Numbered from the stretch's first letter, positions 17,333 to 26,228 are shown. The stretch: DNA of 64,000 nt from Methylobacterium bullatum (GCA_902712845.1 LR743504.1:3570001-3634000), one strand, 5' to 3'. Numbers and translations: made by a program. Notes: generated from the sequence alone by a model not told the origin.

Positions 17333-18670
17333 ATGAAGGCGGGTGCGTCCGGATTGCCGGCATCGGGGACCGCCGCCGGGGGATGGCACCGCGTGCGGAC
17401 GGCGCTCTCCGAGACGCCGGCCGGCCTCGTCGCGCGCAAGGCCGCCTCGCTTGCCTTCCTGCTGCTGACCTGGATCTCCCTCAGACCCTTCCAGGACCTG
17501 AGCAATCCGGACGTGTCGGAACTCGCCACGGGGCGCGAGGGCCTGACCTATGCGAGTTTCGGCCTCCTGGCGCTGCTGTGCCTCGCCCTGACGCTCCCGA
17601 CGCATGGCCGGGCCCTGCGCACGTTCCTCACGCCCTGGTTCCTGGCCCTGGGAGCCTGGCTCGCCTTGAGCGTCGTGCTGTCGCAGGACCCCGCCACCTC
17701 GGCCAAGCGCCTGACCCTGGCGGGCTCGGTGATGCTGGCTGCCGCCTGCCTGCCGCTGCTGGCGCGCTCGCGCGACGATTTGCGCAACCTCCTGGCGATC
17801 GCGTCCCTGCTGCTGCTCGGCGCCTGCTATCTGGGCATGATGCTCGCGCCGGACCTCGCCATCCATCAGGCGAAGGACGTGGTCGAACCCCTGCTGGCGG
17901 GCAATTGGCGCGGCGTGTTCGGCCACAAGAACGGCGCGGCGGCGGTCATGGCCATGCTGGTCTTCGTCGGCATCGCGGTGGCGCGTTCGGGGCTCGTGAC
18001 GGCGGGCAGCGCCATCGTCATCCTGTCCGGGCTGTTCCTCATCGGCTCCGAGGGCAAGAGCGCCACGGCGCTGCTGGTGGCGGTGCTGGCGATCACGGGG
18101 CTGTTCACCGTCATCCGCTCGTTTGCGGGCCGCGTCCTCCTCACCCTGGTTCCGCTCTTGGCGATCAACCTGTTCAGCGTCGGCTCCGTGGTGAGCGAGC
18201 CCGTGGCCGCCCTCGTGAGGCTGCTGCCGGTGGATTCCACCTTCACGGGCCGGACCGATGTCTGGCAGTTCGCCATCGAGGCCCTCGGGTCCCGTCCGTT
18301 CACCGGCTACGGCTTTTCCGCGTTCTGGAACAACGTCACCGTGCGCACGGCCTCCGACGACGGGTCGAACTGGGCCGGATACGCCTCGCACAGCCACAAC
18401 AGCTACCTCGACACCGCCGTGACCCTCGGCCTGCCCGGGCTCGTCTTGGTGCTCGCGATCTTCGTCGTGGCTCCCTTGCGCGACGTCATGAAGATCGAGG
18501 CACAGGGCCGGGCCGCCCCGCTGGCGACGATGTTCGTGCAGATCTGGCTGTTCGGCCTGCTCCTCTCCTGCATGGAGAGCTTCTTCTTCGATGGCGGAGA
18601 CCCGATTTGGGTCACCTTCCTCGTCTCCGTCTTCGGCCTGCACTACCTCGCCCGGTTCCGCAGCGCCTGA
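17333..18670 (+). CDS. O-antigen ligase/polymerase-type membrane protein
   Basis: A 445-residue protein with about 10-12 transmembrane segments and the large periplasmic loop typical of the Wzy_C (O-antigen ligase/polymerase) family. The loop contains FTGRTDVWQFAIE, SRPFTGYGFSAFW and the conserved SHNSYLDTAVTLGLPGL. In this context it is probably the polymerase for the repeat unit flipped by the Wzx-like protein. It starts 13 bases after the GT2 stop, in one operon with it and the GH10 gene. Confidence 0.9.
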   Translation: MKAGASGLPASGTAAGGWHRVRTALSETPAGLVARKAASLAFLLLTWISLRPFQDLSNPDVSELATGREGLTYASFGLLALLCLALTLPTHGRALRTFLTPWFLALGAWLALSVVLSQDPATSAKRLTLAGSVMLAAACLPLLARSRDDLRNLLAIASLLLLGACYLGMMLAPDLAIHQAKDVVEPLLAGNWRGVFGHKNGAAAVMAMLVFVGIAVARSGLVTAGSAIVILSGLFLIGSEGKSATALLVAVLAITGLFTVIRSFAGRVLLTLVPLLAINLFSVGSVVSEPVAALVRLLPVDSTFTGRTDVWQFAIEALGSRPFTGYGFSAFWNNVTVRTASDDGSNWAGYASHSHNSYLDTAVTLGLPGLVLVLAIFVVAPLRDVMKIEAQGRAAPLATMFVQIWLFGLLLSCMESFFFDGGDPIWVTFLVSVFGLHYLARFRSA

Positions 18671-18697
18671 CCCGCCCCGCCTCGCGGGCTGACGCCC

Positions 18698-18859
18698 TCA
18701 GAACTCGATGATTCCGACGGCCCAGCCGCCGAGGGTCATCAGCAGGCCGCACCAGAGCACGGTCGCCACGCAGCCGACGACCAGCCCGCCGACCGCCCAG
18801 TGTCCGGACCGGCCGGACCTGCTCGTTTCTGAAACGTCGCTTGGGTCAGATTGGGTCAT
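18698..18859 (-). CDS. Small single-pass membrane protein
   Basis: A 53-residue protein: a Ser/Asp-rich N-terminus, then one transmembrane segment (WAVGGLVVGCVATVLWCGLLM) and a short tail. AGGGAG lies 8 bases before the ATG at 18859. It is downstream of the GT4 gene on the same strand and convergent with the polymerase gene. Function unknown. Confidence 0.5.
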   Translation of the reverse strand: MTQSDPSDVSETSRSGRSGHWAVGGLVVGCVATVLWCGLLMTLGGWAVGIIEF

Positions 18860-18917
18860 GACGCGTCTCCCTGCTCTTCGATCGCTGCGAAAGGGCAAGG
18901 TTCGCACCCTCGGACCA

Positions 18918-20030
18918 TCAGGCGAGGGCGTCCCTCAGGCTGCCGGCGGCATCGGCGAACCAGACCTGGCGATCGATGGCGGGGGGCAGAGTCGGCCGTG
19001 CCGACGCGGCCAGGGCGAGATCGGCATAGGCCTCCGGTCCGGCACCGCCCGGGGCGAGGACGATGGCCCCGCCGGACAGGAGCGCGCGGAAGCGTGGATG
19101 GTGATCGAACTCGTCCGCGCGCGCCGGCTCGGTGACGATGACCGGGCGCCCGGCCTGAACGCAGGCCAGGATACTGGCGCGGCGCGCGGTGAGCCCCTCG
19201 GGGAGCACGTAGACGAAGGCATCGACCTCGTCGAACAGGCCGAACAGCGCCTCGGGCGAGGCGACGTAGCCGGAGACCACGACGGTCTCGGCGAGGCCGA
19301 GCGCCGCGACCTTGTTCCAGAAAATGTCCTCGATCCCGTCCGAGGCGCGGATGAACGAACCGATGAAGACGACGAGCGGATTGGCGCCGCGCGCCTTCAG
19401 GCTGGCCGCGATGTCGAGGATCGCCTCCGGTTGCTTGCCCGGATAGATCGAGCCGAAATGACCGACCACGAGCCGGCCCTGCGCGCGGGCGGCGCGCATC
19501 CGCTCGGACAGGGCGCTCGGCGCGCTGATTTCGGGCCGCGTGATGTTCGGGGGCAGGGGCATCATCACCGCCCGCCGGGCGAGACGGCCGATCAGGGGAT
19601 CGGCGGCGAGCTCGTCCCGGACCTGGGGCGACAGGAGGACGATCGTGTCCGTGAGGAGGAGAAGCGGCCGGAGGACGAGCCGGCGCAGGCGGTGCATGCT
19701 GCCCCATTCATGCAGGATCGCGACCCGTCGCCGGCCTCGCAGGAGCGCCACGGCAAAGGCGGAAGGTGGCCCGGAAAGCGCCCGCTTCCAGGCCACCACG
19801 GGCAGGTTGGCCATGACCGCACGGCTCTTCCCCACGGCGCGCCAGATTTGGCCGAGGGGCACGCGGCCCGGCGCGAGCACGAGAGTCTCCTGAGGCTGTC
19901 CCTGAAGCCTGAGCGCCTCCACTAGCTGGCCCGCGAAATCGCCGACGCCGCAGGGCGGATGCCCGGTTCCCATGAGATGAAGCCAGGGGGAGGGCGCCTT
20001 CGTGTCTCCCGGTCCAGGGCGTTGCGTCAT
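18918..20030 (-). CDS. Group 1 (GT4-like) glycosyltransferase
   Basis: A 370-residue GT-B-fold enzyme. It has an N-terminal acceptor domain with a Gly-rich loop (GTGHPPCGVGDFAGQLVEAL) and a C-terminal donor domain with VVGHFGSIYPGKQPEAILD, IGSFIRASDG and the ARRASILACVQAGRPVIVT segment typical of the nucleotide-sugar site. The canonical E-x7-E motif is not obvious, so it is a divergent member. It is divergent from the cupin-like gene, with 295 bases between them. Confidence 0.82.
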   Translation of the reverse strand: MTQRPGPGDTKAPSPWLHLMGTGHPPCGVGDFAGQLVEALRLQGQPQETLVLAPGRVPLGQIWRAVGKSRAVMANLPVVAWKRALSGPPSAFAVALLRGRRRVAILHEWGSMHRLRRLVLRPLLLLTDTIVLLSPQVRDELAADPLIGRLARRAVMMPLPPNITRPEISAPSALSERMRAARAQGRLVVGHFGSIYPGKQPEAILDIAASLKARGANPLVVFIGSFIRASDGIEDIFWNKVAALGLAETVVVSGYVASPEALFGLFDEVDAFVYVLPEGLTARRASILACVQAGRPVIVTEPARADEFDHHPRFRALLSGGAIVLAPGGAGPEAYADLALAASARPTLPPAIDRQVWFADAAGSLRDALA

Positions 20031-20325
20031 GCGGCGAGATTCCGGAAGAGGACGTGACCGAGCGGTCCTAGCAGGCCGTCGCTTGCGAAAGGCTTTCGCC
20101 CGAACGGTTCAAAGCGCTCGATCCGCCCGCCAACGGCGCTTCTCCGATGAGCACGACACCGTATTCACGCGGCCCGCGCAGAAATCCTTTCCCGGCGGCA
20201 CCGCGAATGCAAAGATTCCATCTCGGTCGGATATGATGTCCGGAAATGGATCGGCCCTGTCCCGCAGGGGGACCGACCCACCTCGTCTGAAGAGCAGCGG
20301 GACACGATACGGATTGACCGTAGCC

Positions 20326-21258
20326 ATGAACGACCCGATCTTCACCTCCTGGGACGAGACTCACAGCGCCCTCTGGGGCCATCAGCCCCTGCGGCTCGAG
20401 CATCGGCTGCACCAATCCCCCCTGTTCTCGCGGGAGGCCCTGGCCGACCTGATCGACACCTATCCGCGCGACCAGTACAGCCTCGTCCATATGGGCGCGC
20501 CCGGTCAGCGCAAGTTCTGGCGCGAGGGCGAGACCGGGGGACTTCCCGGCGCGCAGGTGATCGAGTCCATCGCCCAGGGGCGGATGTGGCTCAACCTGCG
20601 CAATGTCGAGACCGTGGACCGGCGCTACCGCGACACGCTCGACGCCCTATTCGAGGAGCTGGCCCGGCGCGTTCCCGGCTTTTCGCCGGCGAAATCCACC
20701 TGCGGCATCCTGATCTCGTCACCCAACGCCCAGGTCTACTACCATGCCGACCTGCCGGGGCAGCACCTGTGGCAGATCATCGGCGCCAAACGGGTCTACG
20801 TCTATCCCTCGACCCCGCCCTTCGTGACGCCGCGGCATCTCGAGGACATCGCCCTGTTCGATGTGGAGGTCGATATGCCCTACGCGCCCTGGTACGACGC
20901 CCATGCCCAGGTGTTGGAGCTCTCGCCCGGCCAGATGCTCAGCTGGCCCCTCAACGCGCCGCACCGGGTCGAGAACCTCGACTGCCTCAACGTGTCGATG
21001 ACGGTCTCCTTCGTGGACGAGTCGATCCGCCGCAAGCAGATCGTCAACCTCGCCAACGGCATGCTGCGCCATCGCTTCGGCCGCGAACCCGCGAGCCACG
21101 CCATCACCGGGCCGGGCTACTGGTCGAAGGCGGTGATGCAGAAGCTGCTGCGTGACGGCGCCTGGGTGAAGAAGGAGCGCGCGGCCCGCCGCGCCGTCGA
21201 TTTCCGCCTCGATGCGGCCCGTCCGGGCCAGATCCTCGAACTCTCCGCTCCGGCGTGA
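20326..21258 (+). CDS. Cupin-like/JmjC-type protein in polysaccharide locus
   Basis: A 310-residue protein resembling transcription-factor-jumonji/cupin-8-like oxygenase folds. A metal-site-like segment YYHADLPGQHLWQIIGAKRVYVYP (His, Asp, then a lysine-containing strand) is followed by LELSPGQMLSWPLNAPHRVENLD, whose His could complete the metal triad. This is the arrangement of 2-oxoglutarate/Fe(II) enzymes. The ATG at 20326 is chosen because the upstream frame has non-coding composition. It is coupled by a GTGA overlap to the acyltransferase-like gene downstream. A hydroxylase role is an inference from fold motifs only. Confidence 0.7.
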   Translation: MNDPIFTSWDETHSALWGHQPLRLEHRLHQSPLFSREALADLIDTYPRDQYSLVHMGAPGQRKFWREGETGGLPGAQVIESIAQGRMWLNLRNVETVDRRYRDTLDALFEELARRVPGFSPAKSTCGILISSPNAQVYYHADLPGQHLWQIIGAKRVYVYPSTPPFVTPRHLEDIALFDVEVDMPYAPWYDAHAQVLELSPGQMLSWPLNAPHRVENLDCLNVSMTVSFVDESIRRKQIVNLANGMLRHRFGREPASHAITGPGYWSKAVMQKLLRDGAWVKKERAARRAVDFRLDAARPGQILELSAPA

Positions 21259-22445
21259 GCGGGACGGCGCTCCCGGCCCATCGCCGGGGCATCGCGCCAT
21301 CGGGAACCGGCGCGTCCGGAGCGCGGAGCTATGATGTGGCGGTCGCGTCCGACTGGACGGAGTGCGTGCCCGGATGGACGGGTGCGCCGACGCCGTTCCA
21401 GGATCCGGTCTGGATCGAGACCTGGTATGAATCGCTCCAAGCCCGCGCGGGGCTGACGCCCCTCCTGGTCACGGCGAGGGACAGGGCGACGGGCGCGCTC
21501 GCGCTGCATCTTCCCCTCGTGATCGACGAGACGGGGACCCGCCGCATCATCGCCTTCGCCGATCTCGGCCTCACCGATTACAACGCGCCGCTCCTCGGCC
21601 CAGCGGCTCCGAGGGACCATGCCGGTGCCCTGGAGCTATGGCAGGCGATCCGCTCCGCGCTGCCCCGCGCCGACCTTCTCTCCCTGCGCAAGATGCCGGC
21701 GGCCTTGGCCGACGGGCCCAATCCGCTGTCCCTCCTCAGGGGCGTGTGCCCGTGCCCGCTCAACGGCAACGAGGTCAGGACGGGCGAGGATTGGGAGGCC
21801 TATCATCGCAGCCTCGCCAAGACCGTGCGCAAGGAACTCGAGCGAAGCTGGCGGGTGTTCTCCCGCGAGCCCGAGACGGGTTTCCGCATCGTCACCGACC
21901 AGGACGAGGCCCAGCGGGTCCTGGAGGTGATGGCGCGCCAGCAGGAGGCGCGCATGCGCAGCCTCGGCGCCGATTACCGCCTCGACGAGGCCGAGTTCGA
22001 CGCCTTCTACCGCCGTCTGGTGGAACGAGGCCTCGGCCGCGGCTACGCCGTCGTCAGCGCCCTGATGGCGGGAGACGAGGTCGTCGCCGCGCTGCTCGGA
22101 ATCCGCGATGCCGACACCTACGTCATGATCCGCATCAGTAATGCCGGGGAGGATTGGTCGAACTGCTCGCCGGGCCGCCTCGTGATCGACAAGACCATGG
22201 AGGCACTTCACCGAGAGGGCTGCCGCTCGTTCGACTTCAGCATCGGCGACTACGATTACAAACGCCGTTTCAACGTGGAGCCCCTGCCGCTCGTGGATCT
22301 CACCGTTCCCCTCGGCTGGCGCGGCTTGAAGGGCGCGGCGCGGGCAAGGCTGGTCGCGACCCTGCGCCGCTATCCCGCCCTCGACCGGCGGGTGCGGGAC
22401 GTCGCCTGCCGGGGCATGCTGCTCTGGCGGAAGCGCCGTTCGTGA
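21255..22445 (+). CDS. CelD/BcsL-like acyltransferase (GNAT-type)
   Basis: A 396-residue protein of the family annotated as cellulose-biosynthesis-like CelD/BioF2-type acetyltransferases. The visible landmarks are the N-terminal PFQDPVWIETWYESL, a central SLAKTVRKELERSWRVF basic helix and the C-terminal SPGRLVIDKTMEALHREGCRSFDFSIGDYDYKRRF, characteristic of the family. Members are common in exopolysaccharide loci and probably acylate a sugar or lipid intermediate. Start at a GTG overlapping the upstream stop. The shared operon suggests that it and the cupin-like protein act on the same substrate. Confidence 0.85.
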   Translation: MSGTALPAHRRGIAPSGTGASGARSYDVAVASDWTECVPGWTGAPTPFQDPVWIETWYESLQARAGLTPLLVTARDRATGALALHLPLVIDETGTRRIIAFADLGLTDYNAPLLGPAAPRDHAGALELWQAIRSALPRADLLSLRKMPAALADGPNPLSLLRGVCPCPLNGNEVRTGEDWEAYHRSLAKTVRKELERSWRVFSREPETGFRIVTDQDEAQRVLEVMARQQEARMRSLGADYRLDEAEFDAFYRRLVERGLGRGYAVVSALMAGDEVVAALLGIRDADTYVMIRISNAGEDWSNCSPGRLVIDKTMEALHREGCRSFDFSIGDYDYKRRFNVEPLPLVDLTVPLGWRGLKGAARARLVATLRRYPALDRRVRDVACRGMLLWRKRRS

Positions 22446-22562
22446 GGGCGGCGGGTTCCCAGCATTGTCGTTGCCTACCCCGGCAAAAACCAGAACCCTT
22501 TTCTTCCGCCGCTGCTGTATTCCAACACCGTGCTTTCATCGGCCGCACGGAGACAGCCCCGC

Positions 22563-23891
22563 ATGACCCAGCCTCGTCGCCTGCATCTCGGCGCGTTCAT
22601 GCGGCCGATCGGCATCCACACCGCCTGGTGGCGCTATCCCGGCGGATATCCGGACGCGAATTTCAGCTTTCCCCACCTCAAGCGCTTCGCCCAGCGCCTG
22701 GAGGCGGCCAAGTTCGACGCGTTCTTCATGGCCGACCATCTGGCGGTGATGAACATGCCCATGGCCGCGCTGAAGCGCAGCGCCACCGTGACCTCCTTCG
22801 ACCCGATGACCCTGCTGCCGGCGCTCGCCGCCGTCACCGAACGGATCGGGCTCATCGCCACGGCCTCCACGACCTATAACGAGCCGTACCATGTGGCCCG
22901 AAAATTCGCCTCCCTCGACCACATCTCGAATGGCCGCGCCGGCTGGAACCTCGTCACCTCCGGCAACCCGGACGAGGCCCTGAATTTCGGCCGCGACGCC
23001 CATCTCGACCATGCGGTCCGGTATGCCCGCGCGCGGGAATTCTTCGACGTGGTCACCGGCCTGTGGGATTCCTGGGCCGACGACGCCTTCATCCGCGACG
23101 TGGAGGAGGGGGTGTATTTCGATCCCGACAAGCTCCACGTCCTCGACCATGCCGGCGAGTTCCTGAAGGTGAAGGGCCCCCTCAACATCGCACGCCCCGT
23201 CCAGGGCTGGCCGGTGATCGTGCAGGCCGGCGCGTCGGAAGCGGGACGCCAGATCGCCGCCGCGACCGCCGAAATGGTGTTCGGCTCCGGTTCGAAACTC
23301 GCCGCCGCCCAGGACTTCTACGCCGACGTGAAGGGCCGAATGCCGGCCCTCGGCCGCGATCCCGACCATCTCAAGATCCTGCCCGGCGCCTTCATCGTCC
23401 TCGGCGCGACGCGGGAGGAGGCCGAGGCAAAGAAGGCCCGGCTCGATGCGCTCGTGCCCACCGATAGCGGCATCGCCAACCTCTCGGTGCGCCTCGGCGT
23501 CGATGCTTCGGAGTTCGACCTCGATGCGCCCCTGCCCGATCTCCCGGAGACCAATGCCAGCAAGAGCGCCCAGGCCCAGATCGTCGGCTACGCCCGGAAG
23601 ACCGGGGCCACGGTGCGCGAACTCGCCCAGAGGGTGGGCGGCTATGGCGGGCTCACCATGGTGGGGACACCGGCCGAGGTGGCCGACCAGATGGAGGAAT
23701 GGCTCGTGACGCGGGCCTGCGACGGGTTCAACGTCATGTTCCCCTTCGTACCGGAAGGCCTCGACGACGTGGTCGATACCCTGGTGCCGGAACTCCAGCG
23801 CCGGGGCCTGTTCCGCACCGAATACGAAGGCACGACCCTGCGCGACCATCTCGGCCTGCCGCGCCCGGCCAACCGGTTCTTTCCGGGCTGA
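22563..23891 (+). CDS. FMN-dependent monooxygenase, NtaA/SnaA/DszA family
   Basis: A 442-residue bacterial-luciferase-like (LLM) protein of the class using reduced flavin from a separate reductase. Typical segments are LGAFMRPIGIHTAWWRYP at the N-terminus, DAFFMADHL, FDPMTLLPALAAVTERIGL, the long DHISNGRAGWNLVTSGN motif and PVIVQAGASEAGR. Length fits the family (about 430-460). No reductase is adjacent. Relatives oxidise sulfonates, nitrilotriacetate or sulfur heterocycles; the substrate here is unknown. Confidence 0.92.
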   Translation: MTQPRRLHLGAFMRPIGIHTAWWRYPGGYPDANFSFPHLKRFAQRLEAAKFDAFFMADHLAVMNMPMAALKRSATVTSFDPMTLLPALAAVTERIGLIATASTTYNEPYHVARKFASLDHISNGRAGWNLVTSGNPDEALNFGRDAHLDHAVRYARAREFFDVVTGLWDSWADDAFIRDVEEGVYFDPDKLHVLDHAGEFLKVKGPLNIARPVQGWPVIVQAGASEAGRQIAAATAEMVFGSGSKLAAAQDFYADVKGRMPALGRDPDHLKILPGAFIVLGATREEAEAKKARLDALVPTDSGIANLSVRLGVDASEFDLDAPLPDLPETNASKSAQAQIVGYARKTGATVRELAQRVGGYGGLTMVGTPAEVADQMEEWLVTRACDGFNVMFPFVPEGLDDVVDTLVPELQRRGLFRTEYEGTTLRDHLGLPRPANRFFPG

Positions 23892-23898
23892 AAGACGG

Positions 23899-23924
23899 GC
23901 CGCCCTCCGGCCGGGGAGGGCGGC
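23899..23924. terminator. Bidirectional hairpin between convergent genes
   Basis: A perfect 10-bp stem (GCCGCCCTCC at 23899-23908 with 23915-23924) and a 6-base loop, in the 42-base gap between two convergent genes. There is no clear T tract on either side. Confidence 0.6.
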
Positions 23925-23933
23925 ATGATCGGG

Positions 23934-24437
23934 TCAGGCGGCGCGGCGGTTGACCTGGCTCTCGGCGAGACGGGTGAGGCGCTCGTCGGTGGCGCGCTCC
24001 TCGTCCAGGGTCTGCTGCAGCACGCTGGCGCAATCGTCCCGGCCGAGCTGCTTGGCCCAGGCCACGAGGGTGCCGTAGCGCGTGATCTCGTAATGCTCCA
24101 CCGCCTGTGCGGAGGCGATGAGGGCGGCATCGAGAACCTGCTTGTCACCGATCTCTCCGGAAACTTCGTTGGTCTCCTTGATGATGCCGTCGATGGCCGG
24201 GCAGGTCACCGCCTTCGGCGTATGGCCATGCATCTGGAACACCTGCTCCAGGCGCTTGATCTGACCCTCGGTCTCAGAGAGGTGCATCTCGAACCCGCTC
24301 TTGAGTTCGGGAGCGGTCGCCTTGGCGATCATCTTCGGCAGCGCCTTGGTGATCTGGTTCTCAGCGTAATAGATGTCCTGCAGGGTGTGCACGAACAGGT
24401 CGTCGAGGGTCTGGATGTCCTTGGTGAAAATGCCCAT
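23934..24437 (-). CDS. DUF892 ferritin-like protein (YciE/YciF type)
   Basis: A 167-residue four-helix protein of the DUF892 family: starts with TLDDLFVHTLQDIYYAENQITKALPKM, then carries metal-ligand-type acidic/His residues (E-x-H in FEMHLSETEGQI, EHYEITRYG, and DEERATDERL). Family members are stress-induced, ferritin-like di-iron proteins of unknown reaction. GGAGGAACGAGCC precedes the ATG. The upstream 390-base gap separates it from a divergent small gene. Confidence 0.92.
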   Translation of the reverse strand: MGIFTKDIQTLDDLFVHTLQDIYYAENQITKALPKMIAKATAPELKSGFEMHLSETEGQIKRLEQVFQMHGHTPKAVTCPAIDGIIKETNEVSGEIGDKQVLDAALIASAQAVEHYEITRYGTLVAWAKQLGRDDCASVLQQTLDEERATDERLTRLAESQVNRRAA

Positions 24438-24827
24438 GGCTCGTTCCTCCGTAAGTGAATTCGTGACGCATCGGACAAGCGCGACGCGCTTTCATCGACG
24501 CTAACCTGAATCATGACCCCGCGAATATTAGCACGCGGCAAAGCTCGATCCTGGTCATCTCATGATGTCGACGCGCACTTGCTAGGCCGGATCAAGAGAT
24601 TCACGCCGCGATGGTTCCGGACGATAGGAGAGGGCGGGGGATCGCCTGAAGGAGCTTGGCTGCGGCAGCGCACCATCATTCGATGCGTGAAACAAATTCA
24701 GGCATGCTCGAATTACCGGCATGTACTGTTTTTCGTACGTTTAGCCGGTGCAAATATCAGACACCGCTCATATCATCACGAGACGTCGGGGGCATGAACG
24801 CCCAGCAGCCATCGGAGACGTCGAACC
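24438..24827. other. Divergent intergenic region
   Basis: A 390-base region, noticeably AT-richer than its surroundings between about 24660 and 24790. It must carry the promoters for the DUF892 gene (minus) and the DUF2735-like gene (plus). I found no confident -35/-10 pair, no GGAAC-type stress promoter, and no RNA gene. Confidence 0.4.
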
Positions 24828-25055
24828 ATGACTTTGAGCGCACCTCGGAATTCGGCCGAAATCTTCACTTTCGTGCCCAGAAAGGACGCATCACCCGCAC
24901 GTGCCTATTCGACGGGCACGCGAAAGGGCATCAATGCCGTGGTGGACCTCGTAGGGCGCCTGTCGCAGCCGACGGTGTTGCCCAGGATGGATTTCGGCGA
25001 CAGCTGGTACCATGCCGAGGCGATCCTGGAGGATGGTCGCAGCCGGAAGCTCTGA
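24828..25055 (+). CDS. Small DUF2735-like protein
   Basis: A 75-residue protein. The N-terminal APRNSAEIFTFVPR resembles the P-R-x-S-A-x-I-x-x-F start of DUF2735 proteins, and the C-terminal DFGDSWYHAEAILE resembles their conserved WYH-A motif. GGAGA lies 9 bases before the ATG. These small proteins are restricted to Hyphomicrobiales and relatives and have no known function. It lies 84 bases before the shikimate-dehydrogenase-like gene on the same strand. Confidence 0.65.
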   Translation: MTLSAPRNSAEIFTFVPRKDASPARAYSTGTRKGINAVVDLVGRLSQPTVLPRMDFGDSWYHAEAILEDGRSRKL

Positions 25056-25139
25056 CGGGCGCGACGCAGCACGAGACATGGTATCGCTCCGGGACCGGAA
25101 CGCGGGACGCACCGCGCCTCCGGCCAGCCGGAGACCGCG

Positions 25140-25955
25140 ATGAAGCCACCGATCGGACGCGAGACCACGCTGTGCATGTCCCTGTCGGGACGACCGGGCC
25201 ATTTCGGGTCGCGCTTCCACAACCGGCTCTACGAGCTCATGGGGCTCGACTATGTCTACAAGGCCTTCACCACCACCGACCTGCCCGCCGCGATCGGCGG
25301 CATACGGGCTCTCGGCATTCGCGGCTGCGCCGTCTCGATGCCGTTCAAGGAAGCCGTGATCCCGCTTCTCGATCGCCTCGAAGCCTCGGCGGCGGCCATC
25401 GACAGCGTCAACACGGTGGTGAACGAGGCCGGGCGCCTCACCGGCTACAACACCGATTACATCGCCATCCGCCTGCTTCTCGAAAAGCACGAGGTCGATC
25501 CCCTCACGCCGTTCCTCCTGCGCGGCTCCGGCGGCATGGCCAAGGCCGTCGTCGCGGCCCTGCGCGATGCGGGCTTCCCGAACGGCACCGTCGTGGCGCG
25601 CAATGAATCGGCCGGACGGGCCCTGGCGGACAGCCATGGCTATGCCTGGCGCGCCGAGATCGGCGAGGCGCAGGCCCCGCTCCTCGTCAACGTCACGCCC
25701 CTGGGCATGGAAGGACCGGAGGCCGATGCCCTCGCCTTCCCCACCCCTCAGATCGCCGCCAGCACCATCGCCTTCGACGTGGTGGCGCTGCCCTCGACGA
25801 CGCCCTTCCTGCGCGCCGCCGAAGACTTGGGAAAGCGCCTCATCACCGGCCACGAGGTCGTGGTGCTGCAGGCCCTGGAGCAGTTCGTCCTGTATACGGG
25901 CCGGATCCCCGGCGAGGATCAGGTGGCAGAGGCGGCAGCTTTCGCCCGAACCTGA
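25140..25955 (+). CDS. Shikimate dehydrogenase-like protein (SDH-L/HI0607 type)
   Basis: A 271-residue protein of the AroE superfamily. The substrate-domain motif is seen as CMSLSGRPGHFGSRFHN, the conserved lysine in GCAVSMPFKEAVIP, and N-x-D in SVNTVVNEAGRLTGYNTDY. The NAD(P)-binding loop is altered to LRGSGGMAKAV and VTPLGM follows. The N-terminal pattern and AFTTTDLPAAI match the SDH-like (SDH-L, HI0607) subgroup, whose members act poorly on shikimate. It may therefore not be the housekeeping aroE. Confidence 0.88.
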   Translation: MKPPIGRETTLCMSLSGRPGHFGSRFHNRLYELMGLDYVYKAFTTTDLPAAIGGIRALGIRGCAVSMPFKEAVIPLLDRLEASAAAIDSVNTVVNEAGRLTGYNTDYIAIRLLLEKHEVDPLTPFLLRGSGGMAKAVVAALRDAGFPNGTVVARNESAGRALADSHGYAWRAEIGEAQAPLLVNVTPLGMEGPEADALAFPTPQIAASTIAFDVVALPSTTPFLRAAEDLGKRLITGHEVVVLQALEQFVLYTGRIPGEDQVAEAAAFART

Positions 25956-26101
25956 CGCGCTCTCCGCTCGAGAGAGCTCATGCTCCGTTCCATGAGAGAA
26001 AACTAAGGGAATCCTGCAGGATATTTCCGTCTTTCGGCTTGCTTTGGCGGAGGGCGGGCAATAGGTATCTCTCAAGCGCGGTGAACCCACGCAAACGAGA
26101 T

Positions 26102-26117
26102 GTCTTCTAAAGAAGAC
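26102..26117. promoter_or_regulatory. Perfect palindrome 21 bases upstream of pqqA
   Basis: GTCTTCT (26102-26108), a two-base AA spacer, and AGAAGAC (26111-26117). It lies in the leader between the AT-rich upstream region and the pqqA ribosome binding site (AGGAG at about 26127). It could be an operator or a small leader hairpin; neither is shown. Confidence 0.4.
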
Positions 26118-26138
26118 TTGCAACGCAGGAGAAACATC

Positions 26139-26228
26139 ATGGCTTGGACTGCCCCCGTCGTTCAGGAAGTGTGTGTCGGCATGGAAGTCACCAGCTACGA
26201 GTCGGCTGAGATCGACACCTTCAACTGA
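26139..26228 (+). CDS. pqqA: Pyrroloquinoline quinone precursor peptide PqqA
   Basis: A 29-residue peptide, the ribosomally made substrate for PQQ, the redox cofactor of methanol and other alcohol or sugar dehydrogenases. The conserved core VGMEVTSYESAEIDTFN is present with the crosslinked Glu (residue 16) and Tyr (residue 20) in the E-x-x-x-Y spacing. The N-terminal half (MAWTAPVVQEVC) differs from the methylotroph peptide as I remember it. AGGAG stands 7 bases before the ATG. No pqqB, C, D or E follows: two hairpins and a convergent LuxR gene come next. It is thus an orphan copy, and the modifying enzymes must be encoded elsewhere. Confidence 0.95.
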   Translation: MAWTAPVVQEVCVGMEVTSYESAEIDTFN

